A stretch of 64,000 nt of DNA from Erysipelothrix sp. HDW6C (GTDB lineage: Bacteria; Bacillota_I; Bacilli_A; Erysipelotrichales; Erysipelotrichaceae). Below are positions 37,440 to 45,792 of the stretch, piece by piece. The stretch spans positions 1,240,001 to 1,304,000 of the forward strand of contig NZ_CP049861.1 in NCBI RefSeq assembly GCF_011299615.1, given 5' to 3'. The notes below the pieces were generated by a model. It did not search any database, was not told where the DNA came from, and saw only the letters and a list, made by a program, of their open reading frames with translations. A program made the translations under genes and the position numbers. Numbering within the stretch: position 1 is the first letter of the stretch; every line of letters begins with the position of its first letter.

Positions 37440-38419
37440 TGACAAAGATCGTTGCTTTCGGTGAGGTGATGTTGCGACTGATGCCAGAAGGTCATAAAGA
37501 ACTCACTCAGACTCACCATTTAAATGCGATGTATACCGGAACGGGTGTCAACATACTTGCGGGTTTGTATCAATTAGGGTATCAGGCTGCGCTTTTGACG
37601 TGTTTGCCAGATAACCGTGTCGGCTTTGCTGCTGCAAGCAGTTTACGTGCCTTAGGAATTCATGATGACCTTGTGTTCTACGAAGGAAATCATTTAGGAG
37701 CTTATTTCTTGGAGATGGGTTTTGGTTCTCGTTCTTCAAAAGTAACGTATATGAATCGAACTCACAGTTCTTTTGCACTGGCAGATTACAGTAATTTAGA
37801 TTATGATTCGATCTTGAACGGAATTGATGCATTGCATGTTTGTGGCATTGCTTTCATTAATGATACGACATTTGATGCTGCACTAAATCTTGCGCTTGAA
37901 GCAAGACGCCGGAGTATTGAGGTTATCTTTGATTGCAATTTTAGACCCTCATTATGGGATGATCGCAAACTTGCTGACTCGCAAGCTATGTACGATGCAA
38001 TGTTAGCACAAGCTACGATTGTCTTTGCAGGAATTCAAGATGCTACCAAGCTGACATCCATAAAGGAAATAAAGAGTAATGCTGAAGCGCTTAGCCATTT
38101 CCGCAATCATTATGGAATCAAAACCCTCTTTGGTACCAATCGCAGCGATAATCGATTGCAAGGATTTATGATCAATGACAATGGTTATACTGAAAGCAAA
38201 TGGTACACACTGGATGTATTAGATCGTATTGGGGCTGGAGATGGTTTTGCGACCGGTGCAATTTACACACAATTCGAGACGTACTCTGATAAAGATGCAG
38301 TTGAATTTGCATGTGCAGCGGGCGTGCTTGCACATACAATTCATGGTGATAGCTTTATATTATCAAAAAGCGATATTGAAAATGTTGTCAACAACACAAT
38401 ACCAGATGTAATTAGATAG
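37439..38419 (+). CDS. kdgK: PfkB-family sugar kinase (2-keto-3-deoxygluconate kinase-like)
   Basis: 326 residues, ribokinase/PfkB fold. Start TKIVAFGEVMLRLMPEGHKE is typical of KDG kinases. The C-terminal PfkB signature is VLDRIGAGDGFATGAIYTQF, with the catalytic Asp in GAGD. It likely phosphorylates KDG at C6 to feed the aldolase. Symbol by context. The operon ends here at a terminator. Confidence 0.88.
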   Translation: MTKIVAFGEVMLRLMPEGHKELTQTHHLNAMYTGTGVNILAGLYQLGYQAALLTCLPDNRVGFAAASSLRALGIHDDLVFYEGNHLGAYFLEMGFGSRSSKVTYMNRTHSSFALADYSNLDYDSILNGIDALHVCGIAFINDTTFDAALNLALEARRRSIEVIFDCNFRPSLWDDRKLADSQAMYDAMLAQATIVFAGIQDATKLTSIKEIKSNAEALSHFRNHYGIKTLFGTNRSDNRLQGFMINDNGYTESKWYTLDVLDRIGAGDGFATGAIYTQFETYSDKDAVEFACAAGVLAHTIHGDSFILSKSDIENVVNNTIPDVIR

Positions 38420-38437
38420 CTTTGGCTATCTTTTTTC
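38414..38437 (+). terminator. Intrinsic terminator after the amino-sugar-acid operon
   Basis: AGATAGC-TTTG-GCTATCT hairpin overlapping the stop, then TTTTT. Confidence 0.9.
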
Positions 38438-38538
38438 TTGGGCATTTTTAAGCACTTCTTTGTGTGAAAATGCTATTATGAAAATACGCCGTTCCATGTT
38501 TTAACTGTGATATATAATATACAGGAGGAACATGATTC

Positions 38539-39396
38539 ATGACAAAGAGAACCCTATGGATTTGTATTATAACGATCATGGTGTTAACTTTAGATTTTAC
38601 TGTATCCGGTTCAGTGAAGGGTAATGTGGATAAACCAAATACAGTTCAAGCATTGGAACGCGATGGAACTGAGGATGTGTCATCTAAGAAAAGTGATAAA
38701 GCCAATGTTCCGGTCAAAAATGAATCAGGGACGCCTGCAGTCTCCCACGTAAAGCATGCAGTCGAAAAGCGTGTTGAAGAGAAACTGATTCAAGAGACAT
38801 TTGCCTATGAAACAGAATATCGTGATGATGAAACACTTGCTAAAGGTGAAACCCGTATTGTACAAGCAGGTGTAGCAGGTATCGTGGATGTAAGATACCG
38901 TGACTATTACGAAAATAATGTTTTTGTGGGTACAGAGGTAGTGTCACGCGAGATTTCTGAAGAAGCAATTCCAGAAATATTACTCGTAGGAACCAAAGAA
39001 GGTGTGGTTGAGCCTGCACCAACAACGGGTGAATTGGATTTAACGCTTGCACAAAACATGTTTGCACAAATGAATACAGAGCGTCGCAATGCTGGTTTGC
39101 AAGAACTTCAATGGTCATCGACATTGTATGAATATGCAATAATTCGTGCACGCGAGATTGCCATTAAATTTGCCCATGAGCGCCCAGATGGAAGTTCGTG
39201 GGATAGCATAAATCCTGATTTGATTTATGCAGAGAATCTTGCAACGCGTGCATTCAGTGTTGATGCTGCAATGCAAGGATTCATGGAGTCCCCAACACAC
39301 CATGCTAATGTTTTATCGCCGTTTCCGATGGGCGCTGTTGCTGTTTTTAAACACAGTAATGGTGAGTGGTTTTGGGTCCAATTGTATGGATACTAA
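38539..39396 (+). CDS. Secreted G5-domain and CAP-domain protein
   Basis: 285 residues. N-terminal signal peptide (TLWICIITIMVLTLDFTVSG), a polar linker, a G5 domain at about 85-155 (QETFAYETEYRDDETLAKGE, then RYRDYYENNVFVGTEVVS), and a C-terminal CAP/SCP domain at about 172-285 (NTERRNAGLQELQWSSTLYE, ENLATRAFSVDAAMQGFMES, HHANVLSPFPMGAVAVF). No LPXTG or lipobox, so it should be released or held through G5 binding to wall glycans. The role of bacterial CAP proteins is unclear. SD CAGGAGG; monocistronic. Confidence 0.88.
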   Translation: MTKRTLWICIITIMVLTLDFTVSGSVKGNVDKPNTVQALERDGTEDVSSKKSDKANVPVKNESGTPAVSHVKHAVEKRVEEKLIQETFAYETEYRDDETLAKGETRIVQAGVAGIVDVRYRDYYENNVFVGTEVVSREISEEAIPEILLVGTKEGVVEPAPTTGELDLTLAQNMFAQMNTERRNAGLQELQWSSTLYEYAIIRAREIAIKFAHERPDGSSWDSINPDLIYAENLATRAFSVDAAMQGFMESPTHHANVLSPFPMGAVAVFKHSNGEWFWVQLYGY

Positions 39397-39424
39397 AAAA
39401 GAACGACCCAATTGTCGTTCTTTT
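39397..39424 (+). terminator. Intrinsic terminator after the G5-CAP gene
   Basis: AAAAGAACGAC-CCAATT-GTCGTTCTTTT hairpin. The ~230 bases up to the next gene hold only a likely promoter and nothing else I can name. Confidence 0.88.
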
Positions 39425-39656
39425 GTTTGTGTGATTGTTTTTCATGTGAAGGAGAGACACCCTCTAAGATACACAATACACGCTTGCTAGCTACTCAATT
39501 AAACCACTGTAAGCGCATAATGTCAACATTTTACAGAAATAAATTTCAAAAACAAGTCTATATATTGAAAATTAATTTCAAAGGAAAGATAAACAGGTGA
39601 AAACCGTTTAATTGTGCTGGAATTATGTTAAAATGATTGGGTATGAAAGGATACGT

Positions 39657-40292
39657 ATGGATAACTATTATGAAACATGTTTGACCTCCATCCAAATGCT
39701 GATAGAGGAGCGCAACGAAGTGAAAGCGTTAGAACTACTGGATCAAGAATTATCAATGCCGTATGTGCCAGAACCTTACTTTAGTAACTTCAAGGCATTG
39801 CGTGACACGTTGCGATTGGATAATGCACCCAATGCAAAGTATTTTGATGATATGGACCAAATTTCTGATGCCCTCCTTGGGAATGATAATTTAAAGCATA
39901 AAGCTTTAATATCATTAGAGCGAATGAATTTAAGAGCTGTGATTGATGATTTACAGTCTATTCTTATGGATAAACGCATTGATGACTGGCTTAAGAAGCA
40001 AATTGTGTTTTATTTGATGGATCAATCCATTGACGCGACATTGACCATTCATTTGAAAAGTGGCATTCACGAGCTTGATATACTCAAACTTGAGAATCCT
40101 ATCGGAAGTAAGGTATATTTGAATTGTCTGGATGACTTGGTATCAACACTGGAGTCGGACAATCCAAGCTTGCTTATGTTATGCATTGCCGAGCTGGATC
40201 AGCAGGTTCTGGAATACTTTCCACAACACTTTGATTCGATTGCATCAAATGATGTTTTAAAACGTGTTAAAGGATATTTAGATCGCGGATAA
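39657..40292 (+). CDS. Conserved helical protein of unknown function
   Basis: 211 residues from ATG 39657 with AAAGGA upstream; the frame extends back to 39612 without a better SD. Purely helical, acidic, starting MDNYYETCLTSIQMLIEERN, with TPR- or HEAT-like repeats (KALELLDQELSMPYVPEPYF). I do not recognise it firmly; DUF3196, seen in Mollicutes and Erysipelotrichia, is a possible match from memory. It lies directly upstream of the trigger factor promoter but in a separate transcript. Confidence 0.75.
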   Translation: MDNYYETCLTSIQMLIEERNEVKALELLDQELSMPYVPEPYFSNFKALRDTLRLDNAPNAKYFDDMDQISDALLGNDNLKHKALISLERMNLRAVIDDLQSILMDKRIDDWLKKQIVFYLMDQSIDATLTIHLKSGIHELDILKLENPIGSKVYLNCLDDLVSTLESDNPSLLMLCIAELDQQVLEYFPQHFDSIASNDVLKRVKGYLDRG

Positions 40293-40299
40293 AACAGTT

Positions 40300-40341
40300 T
40301 TAGCACTCATCTGTTGACTGTGCTAAAAGTTGTGTTATAAT
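40300..40341 (+). promoter_or_regulatory. CIRCE-like HrcA operator and promoter of tig
   Basis: TTAGCACTC (40300-40308), nine bases, then CTGTGCTAA (40318-40326). The left arm is a perfect CIRCE half and the right arm matches GAGTGCTAA at seven of nine. The element overlaps the -35 TTGACT (40314-40319), which is followed by a 16-base spacer and TATAAT (40336-40341). HrcA repression of trigger factor is inferred. Confidence 0.65.
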
Positions 40342-40364
40342 AGAATACGTACTAGGAGGAAAAA

Positions 40365-41639
40365 ATGAAATCTACATGGACATTAAATGAGAACTCAACA
40401 GGTCTATTGACAGTTGAGGTCAACCAAGACGCTTGGAAGAAAGCGCAAGAGAAGGCAATTGATACTTTAACAAAAGATGTTGAAATACAAGGGTTCCGCA
40501 AGGGACAAGCTCCTAAAGCATTGGCACGTAAACAATTAAATGATAGCTCAATCTTAATGGAAGCAATGAATGCAATTGCAAATGAAGCATTTGTAGCTGG
40601 TATGGTAGAACATAAGTTAGAGCCAGTTGCTACTCCTGAGTTAGATGTTAAAGAAATGACATTTGATGAACTAACACTTACATTCAATGTAACAGTAAAA
40701 CCTGAAGTTGAATTGGGTGAATATAAAGGAATTAAAGTTGAAGCAGAAGCAATCGAAGTCACAGACGAAGATGTTGCTGCAGAATTAAACAAATTACAAG
40801 AAGAACAAGCTGAACTTGTTATCAAAGAAGAAGGTGTCGTTGCCGATGGTGATACAACTGTAATCGACTTTGAAGGATTTAAAGACGGTGTTGCATTCGA
40901 AGGTGGAAGTGGAGAGAACTATACATTAGTAATCGGTTCAAACTCATTCATTCCAGGATTTGAAGAAGCACTTATTGGTATGAAAACAGGCGATACAAAA
41001 GACTTAGATATCACATTCCCTGATACATACCATGTTGAAGACTTAAAAGGTCAACCTGTAGTATTTAAAGTTACACTTCACGAAGTAAAAACGAAAGTAT
41101 TACCAGAACTTAACGACGAATTTGTTGAATTATTAGATGACGAAAAAATCACTACTTTAGATGCATTAAAAGCGTCTATCAAAGAAAACCTCGAACACAG
41201 CCGCAAACATGCTGAAGAAGATCGTGTTAACGATATCTTAGTACAAACAGTTTCATCAAACGCAAAAATTGATGTGCCTGAGGCAATGATTCAAGAGGAA
41301 TTGAACCAAATGTTCAATGAGTTTACACAACGTTTATCACAACAAGGAATGAACTTTGAATTGTATTCACAAATCTTAGGACAATCTGAAGAAGACGTTC
41401 GTGAACAAATGAAAGAAGATGCTGACAAACGTGTTCGCACACGTTTAACTTTAGAGAAAATTGCTGAAGTTGAAGGTCTTAAAGTAGAAGATGAAGAAGT
41501 CGAAAAAGAATTTAACACAATTTCTGAAGCTTATGGAATCGAATTAGATCAAGTTAAAAACTTAGTTTCTATCGATGCTGTAAACTACGATATCTTACTT
41601 CGTAAAGCCATTGAGTTAATTCAAGAAACTCGTGCTTAG
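40365..41639 (+). CDS. tig: Trigger factor, ribosome-bound chaperone
   Basis: 424 residues. N-terminal ribosome-binding domain (1-~110) with signature GFRKGQAP (43-50), a FKBP-type prolyl isomerase domain (about 150-240: DGDTTVIDFEGFKDGVAFEG), and the C-terminal helical chaperone arms. It folds nascent proteins and has prolyl isomerase activity. Own promoter with CIRCE-like operator and own terminator, immediately upstream of lon. Confidence 0.98.
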   Translation: MKSTWTLNENSTGLLTVEVNQDAWKKAQEKAIDTLTKDVEIQGFRKGQAPKALARKQLNDSSILMEAMNAIANEAFVAGMVEHKLEPVATPELDVKEMTFDELTLTFNVTVKPEVELGEYKGIKVEAEAIEVTDEDVAAELNKLQEEQAELVIKEEGVVADGDTTVIDFEGFKDGVAFEGGSGENYTLVIGSNSFIPGFEEALIGMKTGDTKDLDITFPDTYHVEDLKGQPVVFKVTLHEVKTKVLPELNDEFVELLDDEKITTLDALKASIKENLEHSRKHAEEDRVNDILVQTVSSNAKIDVPEAMIQEELNQMFNEFTQRLSQQGMNFELYSQILGQSEEDVREQMKEDADKRVRTRLTLEKIAEVEGLKVEDEEVEKEFNTISEAYGIELDQVKNLVSIDAVNYDILLRKAIELIQETRA

Positions 41640-41641
41640 AT

Positions 41642-41665
41642 AAAAGACGCTTAGCGTCTTTTTTA
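41642..41665 (+). terminator. Intrinsic terminator between tig and lon
   Basis: AAAAGACGC-TTA-GCGTCTTTTTT hairpin. No clear new promoter is visible between it and lon, so partial read-through may supply lon. Confidence 0.85.
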
Positions 41666-41684
41666 TCCTAAAGGAGGGATTGCT

Positions 41685-43997
41685 ATGAGCGAAAATAAAA
41701 CTATGAATGTCCCTGTCGTTGCAACACGCGGGGTGATTGTATTTCCTGAACAAGAAATTATGATTGAAGTCGGACGTCACAAGAGTATGAATGCGATTGA
41801 TGAAGCAGAAAAGTTCTTCAACGGACACGTTGTGCTTGTCAGTCAAAAAGATATTCTCATTGATGATCCAGGAAAAGATGAGCTCTTTACAGTAGGTTCA
41901 TTGGTTCATATTAAATCTGTAAAAAGAAAACAAGGGTTTCTGCGTGTAACGTTCTCAGGTCTTCAACGTGTCCGTATTGATCAACTCGTTGATGATGGCA
42001 AGATGCTATTTGGTACGATTGATCTCTTGGAAGATGTTACAGGTTCTGAAAATGAAGAAATGGCATTGATTCGTCGAATTACTGCTGAGATTGAAAAAGT
42101 CTCTGCTGCGAATATCACAATACCTGCCGAACTTATTAATCAGTTAACTTTGGGTGTTTCAGCAGCGCAATTGAGTGATCAATTTGCTCAGTATTTCCCA
42201 TTACAAGTTGAACGTAAACAAGCCCTTCTCGAAGAGTTGGATGTTAACGAACGTTTGATGATGATTATCGAAGAAATCCAACGTGAACAAACACTCGCAA
42301 CCATCGAAAACACAATCAACGAAAAAGTTAAAGATCGTGTTGAAGAAAATCAACGTGAGTACTACTTGCGTGAAAAAATGCGTGCAATTCGTGAAGAGTT
42401 GGGTGATGCGACCGATGTTGGTGAAGACTCCGATGAGTTCCGTCAACTTTTAGAAAATAATCCTTACCCTGATCATGTTCGTGAAAAAGCGATTGAAGAA
42501 ATTCGTCGTTACGAAATGTTGCCGCAAGCTTCTGGTGAGTCCGGAGTTGTCCGCTCTTATCTTGATTGGTTATTAAAAACACCATGGTGGCAAACAACGG
42601 ATGACATTGAAGATCTCAATGCCGTTCGAGCACAACTGGATGCCGATCACTTTGGCTTGGATAAAGTTAAAGATCGTATTATGGAGTATCTTGCTGTAAA
42701 ACAAATGACGGGTTCCTTAAATGCGCCAATCCTTGCTTTAGTTGGGCCTCCTGGAGTTGGTAAAACATCTCTCGCAAAATCAATCGCAAGTTCACTGAAC
42801 CGTGAATTCGTAAAGGCTTCACTTGGTGGGGTACGTGACGAAGCGGAAATTCGTGGTCACCGTCGTACCTACTTGGGATCGTTACCAGGACGTATTATTC
42901 AAGGCATGAAGAAAGCAGGTGTTGTAAACCCTGTGTTCTTACTTGATGAGATTGATAAGATGGCGTCTGACTATAAAGGGGATCCAACCAGTGCGATGTT
43001 AGAAGTTCTTGACCCTGAACAAAACAAACTCTTCTCAGACAACTATCTCGAAGAGCCGTATGACTTATCACAAGTTATGTTCGTAGCTACTGCTAACTAC
43101 TTAGGAGATATTCCTGAGGCATTGCGTGATCGTCTTGAAATTATCAACCTCAGTTCTTATACTGAAGAAGAAAAATTAAACATAGCGAAAGCACACTTGA
43201 TTCCAAAACAATTAAAAGCAAATGGTCTCAAGAAATCCCAATTCAAACTAAGTGATGCTTCCTTACGTTACCTCATTCGCCACTATACTCGCGAAGCCGG
43301 TGTCCGTCAGTTAGAGCGCACAATATCTTCTCTTGCACGTAAAACAGTACTCGCAATTCTTAAAGATGGTGAGAAATCCGTTACAATCACCAAGGAACTA
43401 ATTTCCGAGTGGTTGGGGCAAATTATCTTTGAATACGGCCAAAAAGAGAAAAAGGACCAAGTTGGAGTTGTTACCGGACTTGCATTTACGCAGTTTGGAG
43501 GCGATGTGCTTCCAATTGAAGTCACAACATTTGATGGTAAAGGTCGTTTGATCGTTACAGGTCAATTGGGTGATGTTATGAAGGAATCTGCTGAGATTGC
43601 CTTTGGTTACGTTAAGAGTCATGCGAAAGAACTCAAGATCTCACCAGACTTCTTTGAAAAACATGACGTTCAAGTTCACGTTCCTGAAGGAGCGGTTCCA
43701 AAAGATGGCCCATCTGCAGGGGTAACATTCACGACTGCATTGATTTCAGCACTTACAAACCGTAAAGTCACTGCAAATATTGCGATGACTGGAGAAATTA
43801 CACTTCGTGGTAATGTATTGCCAATTGGTGGTCTCAAGGAAAAATCTCTTGCTGCGCACCGCGTGGGTATTAGCCGTATTGTAATTCCAAAACTTAATGA
43901 AAAAGATCTTGTTGATATTCCAGCCGTTGTTAGGGAAAGCGTAGAGTTCATTCCAGTTGAAACCATTGACCAAGTCCTCAAAGAGGCCTTGATTTAA
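41685..43997 (+). CDS. lon: ATP-dependent protease Lon
   Basis: 770 residues. Substrate-binding LAN domain (1-~200), coiled coil, AAA+ ATPase with GPPGVGKTS and VFLLDEIDKM, and a C-terminal protease with the Ser-Lys dyad S677 (KDGPSAGVTF) and K720 (GGLKEKSLAAHRVG). It degrades damaged and regulatory proteins. SD AAAGGAGGG. One-base overlap with engB (TAATG). Confidence 0.98.
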   Translation: MSENKTMNVPVVATRGVIVFPEQEIMIEVGRHKSMNAIDEAEKFFNGHVVLVSQKDILIDDPGKDELFTVGSLVHIKSVKRKQGFLRVTFSGLQRVRIDQLVDDGKMLFGTIDLLEDVTGSENEEMALIRRITAEIEKVSAANITIPAELINQLTLGVSAAQLSDQFAQYFPLQVERKQALLEELDVNERLMMIIEEIQREQTLATIENTINEKVKDRVEENQREYYLREKMRAIREELGDATDVGEDSDEFRQLLENNPYPDHVREKAIEEIRRYEMLPQASGESGVVRSYLDWLLKTPWWQTTDDIEDLNAVRAQLDADHFGLDKVKDRIMEYLAVKQMTGSLNAPILALVGPPGVGKTSLAKSIASSLNREFVKASLGGVRDEAEIRGHRRTYLGSLPGRIIQGMKKAGVVNPVFLLDEIDKMASDYKGDPTSAMLEVLDPEQNKLFSDNYLEEPYDLSQVMFVATANYLGDIPEALRDRLEIINLSSYTEEEKLNIAKAHLIPKQLKANGLKKSQFKLSDASLRYLIRHYTREAGVRQLERTISSLARKTVLAILKDGEKSVTITKELISEWLGQIIFEYGQKEKKDQVGVVTGLAFTQFGGDVLPIEVTTFDGKGRLIVTGQLGDVMKESAEIAFGYVKSHAKELKISPDFFEKHDVQVHVPEGAVPKDGPSAGVTFTTALISALTNRKVTANIAMTGEITLRGNVLPIGGLKEKSLAAHRVGISRIVIPKLNEKDLVDIPAVVRESVEFIPVETIDQVLKEALI

Positions 43998-44575
43998 TGA
44001 ACTTGAATGCACAAGAAGCACATCTGATTATCTCGTGTGCTTCTTCCACGCAATTTCCTGAAACAGGTCAAAAAGAGATTGTGATGGTTGGAAAATCCAA
44101 TGTGGGTAAATCTTCATTGATTAACGCAATCACCAATCGCAAACGCCTTGCTTATGTAGGACAGCGACCTGGGAAAACACGTTTAATTAACTTCTATCAT
44201 ATTAATGATGATGTTATTCTTACAGACGTTCCAGGATATGGTTTCGCAAACCGTTCAAAGCAAGAACAAATTCACTATGGAAAATTGATGGACAGTTATT
44301 TTGAACTGCGTCATCCAGAAATGATGCTTATTCTTGTTGATGTCCGCCGTGGCATTGGTAAAGATGACATTATGATGTTGGAGTTTGCACAACACTTCGG
44401 TCTTGCGCATGCAATCGTACTTACAAAAACTGATAAACTATCCCGCAATAAAATTGCGAATATTAAGCGTGAAGTGTTCAAGGATCATGTTGACACGACA
44501 ATCTTAGAATTCTCAAGTTTGGACTACGATACTCGTGAGCCAATCATTGCTTTCATAGAGAAAAATATCAATTAG
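43997..44575 (+). CDS. engB: Ribosome biogenesis GTPase EngB (YsxC)
   Basis: 192 residues. G1 VGKSNVGKSSLINAI, G2/G3 region RPGKTRLINFYHI and TDVPGYGFA, G4 VLTKTDKLSRNK. It helps assemble the 50S subunit. The lon-engB order with overlapping stop and start is common in Bacillota. Ends at an intrinsic terminator. Confidence 0.97.
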   Translation: MNLNAQEAHLIISCASSTQFPETGQKEIVMVGKSNVGKSSLINAITNRKRLAYVGQRPGKTRLINFYHINDDVILTDVPGYGFANRSKQEQIHYGKLMDSYFELRHPEMMLILVDVRRGIGKDDIMMLEFAQHFGLAHAIVLTKTDKLSRNKIANIKREVFKDHVDTTILEFSSLDYDTREPIIAFIEKNIN

Positions 44576-44604
44576 AAAGAGGCAAAAATATTGCCTCTTT
44601 TTTA
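44576..44604 (+). terminator. Intrinsic terminator after engB
   Basis: AAAGAGGCAA-AAATA-TTGCCTCTTT with a following T run. Confidence 0.92.
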
Positions 44605-44629
44605 TCTCTCACAATGCACTTTCGTTTCC

Positions 44630-44658
44630 TTGACACTGCTTAGAATTATCTATATTAT
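44630..44658 (+). promoter_or_regulatory. Promoter of the first ATP-grasp gene
   Basis: TTGACA (44630-44635), 17-base spacer and TATTAT (44653-44658). Confidence 0.75.
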
Positions 44659-44686
44659 TAATAGGTATAGACGAAGGGATAATGTA

Positions 44687-45715
44687 ATGAAAAAATTTAT
44701 ATGGCGTATTAAATACTACTTCAAACGTTTGTTTGCAATGGATCGTCAAGGGTTTAAAGATGCAATCCAATATGCACACGATCACAGTGGTAAAAGTAAA
44801 ATTGTAATCTTCTTCGACATGATTTGGTGTTCATTTCGATACACCGCGGGTTATGTTGATTATAATGAGTTTGAGTACTATCTCTTAAATGGAGAACAAC
44901 GAAAAACATTCATCACTTTAGGTCAATCGGATAAAGCAGTTCGTGCCTACAATGATCGCGAATATGTAAACATTTTTGATGATAAATCAATCTTCGTAAA
45001 ACGATTCAGCAAATTTGTTCATCGTGATCATTTGGATCTTCTTGAAACAGATGCAGCTGGGCTTAAAGCGTTTGTTGAAAAACATGGTAAAGTAATGGCG
45101 AAACGTACCAATGACTATGTTGGTCGTGGAATTGATAAAATCGATATTAATGAAAATCCTGATATTGATTTCGACCAACTTTATAAAGATTTGGTAGCCA
45201 ATCGACAATATCTAATCGAAGAGTTCTTTAAACAACATCCTAAGATGAGTGAACTCTCACCAACTTCAGTGAACACCATGCGTATTATTACGTTCTTAGA
45301 TGATACACAAACACCGCGTGTTCTTGTTACAGCACTAAAGTCGGGTCTTGGCGGACATGTTGATAACATTGGTCAAGGTGGTATGTATACCATTCTTGAT
45401 GAGTCAGGAACAGTTGTCTATCCATTCATAGATAAACATGGCGACCATCATACAAATCATCCACTGACTGGCGAAAACTTAATGGGATTCCAAATTCCTA
45501 ATTTCGATCGTTTAATCGAGCAAGTTAAAGAGGCATGCCTAGTCGTACCTCAAGTTCGTTATATTGGTTGGGATGTTGCTGTTGCTGAGTCTGGTGATGC
45601 AGAATTAATTGAAGGTAACAGTTCTTCAGGACCGTTCCAAGTCATACCATCCTTATCAAAAGATAAGATGGGCGTTCTACCAATCTACAAGAAATACATG
45701 AATATCAAGTTTTAA
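44687..45715 (+). CDS. Sugar-transfer-associated ATP-grasp-like protein, paralogue 1
   Basis: 342 residues from ATG 44687, inside a longer frame. MAKRTNDYVGRGIDKIDINE, LIEEFFKQHPKMSEL, TSVNTMRIITF and LIEGNSSSGPFQVIP match the ATP-grasp type found near polysaccharide genes (alanine or amino-acid ligation to sugars is suspected). It has a basic membrane-proximal start (KKFIWRIKYYFKRLFAM). It is clearly homologous to the convergent gene at 45793-46809 (shared GYVDYxxFExY, SVNTxRxxT, YIGWDVAV). Probably modifies a surface glycan; the actual reaction is not known. Confidence 0.82.
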   Translation: MKKFIWRIKYYFKRLFAMDRQGFKDAIQYAHDHSGKSKIVIFFDMIWCSFRYTAGYVDYNEFEYYLLNGEQRKTFITLGQSDKAVRAYNDREYVNIFDDKSIFVKRFSKFVHRDHLDLLETDAAGLKAFVEKHGKVMAKRTNDYVGRGIDKIDINENPDIDFDQLYKDLVANRQYLIEEFFKQHPKMSELSPTSVNTMRIITFLDDTQTPRVLVTALKSGLGGHVDNIGQGGMYTILDESGTVVYPFIDKHGDHHTNHPLTGENLMGFQIPNFDRLIEQVKEACLVVPQVRYIGWDVAVAESGDAELIEGNSSSGPFQVIPSLSKDKMGVLPIYKKYMNIKF

Positions 45716-45717
45716 TG

Positions 45718-45751
45718 AAAAGTGTTCCACTAATAATGGAACACTTTTTTA
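45718..45751 (+). terminator. Intrinsic terminator of ATP-grasp gene 1
   Basis: AAAAGTGTTCCA / TGGAACACTTTT stem followed by further T. Confidence 0.9.
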
Positions 45752-45753
45752 TG

Positions 45754-45784
45754 AAAAAAACACATATCGTAGTGATATGTGTTT
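45754..45784 (-). terminator. Intrinsic terminator of ATP-grasp gene 2
   Basis: On the minus strand AAACACATATC-ACTAC-GATATGTGTTT followed by TTTT. Confidence 0.88.
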
Positions 45785-45792
45785 CGTAATAA

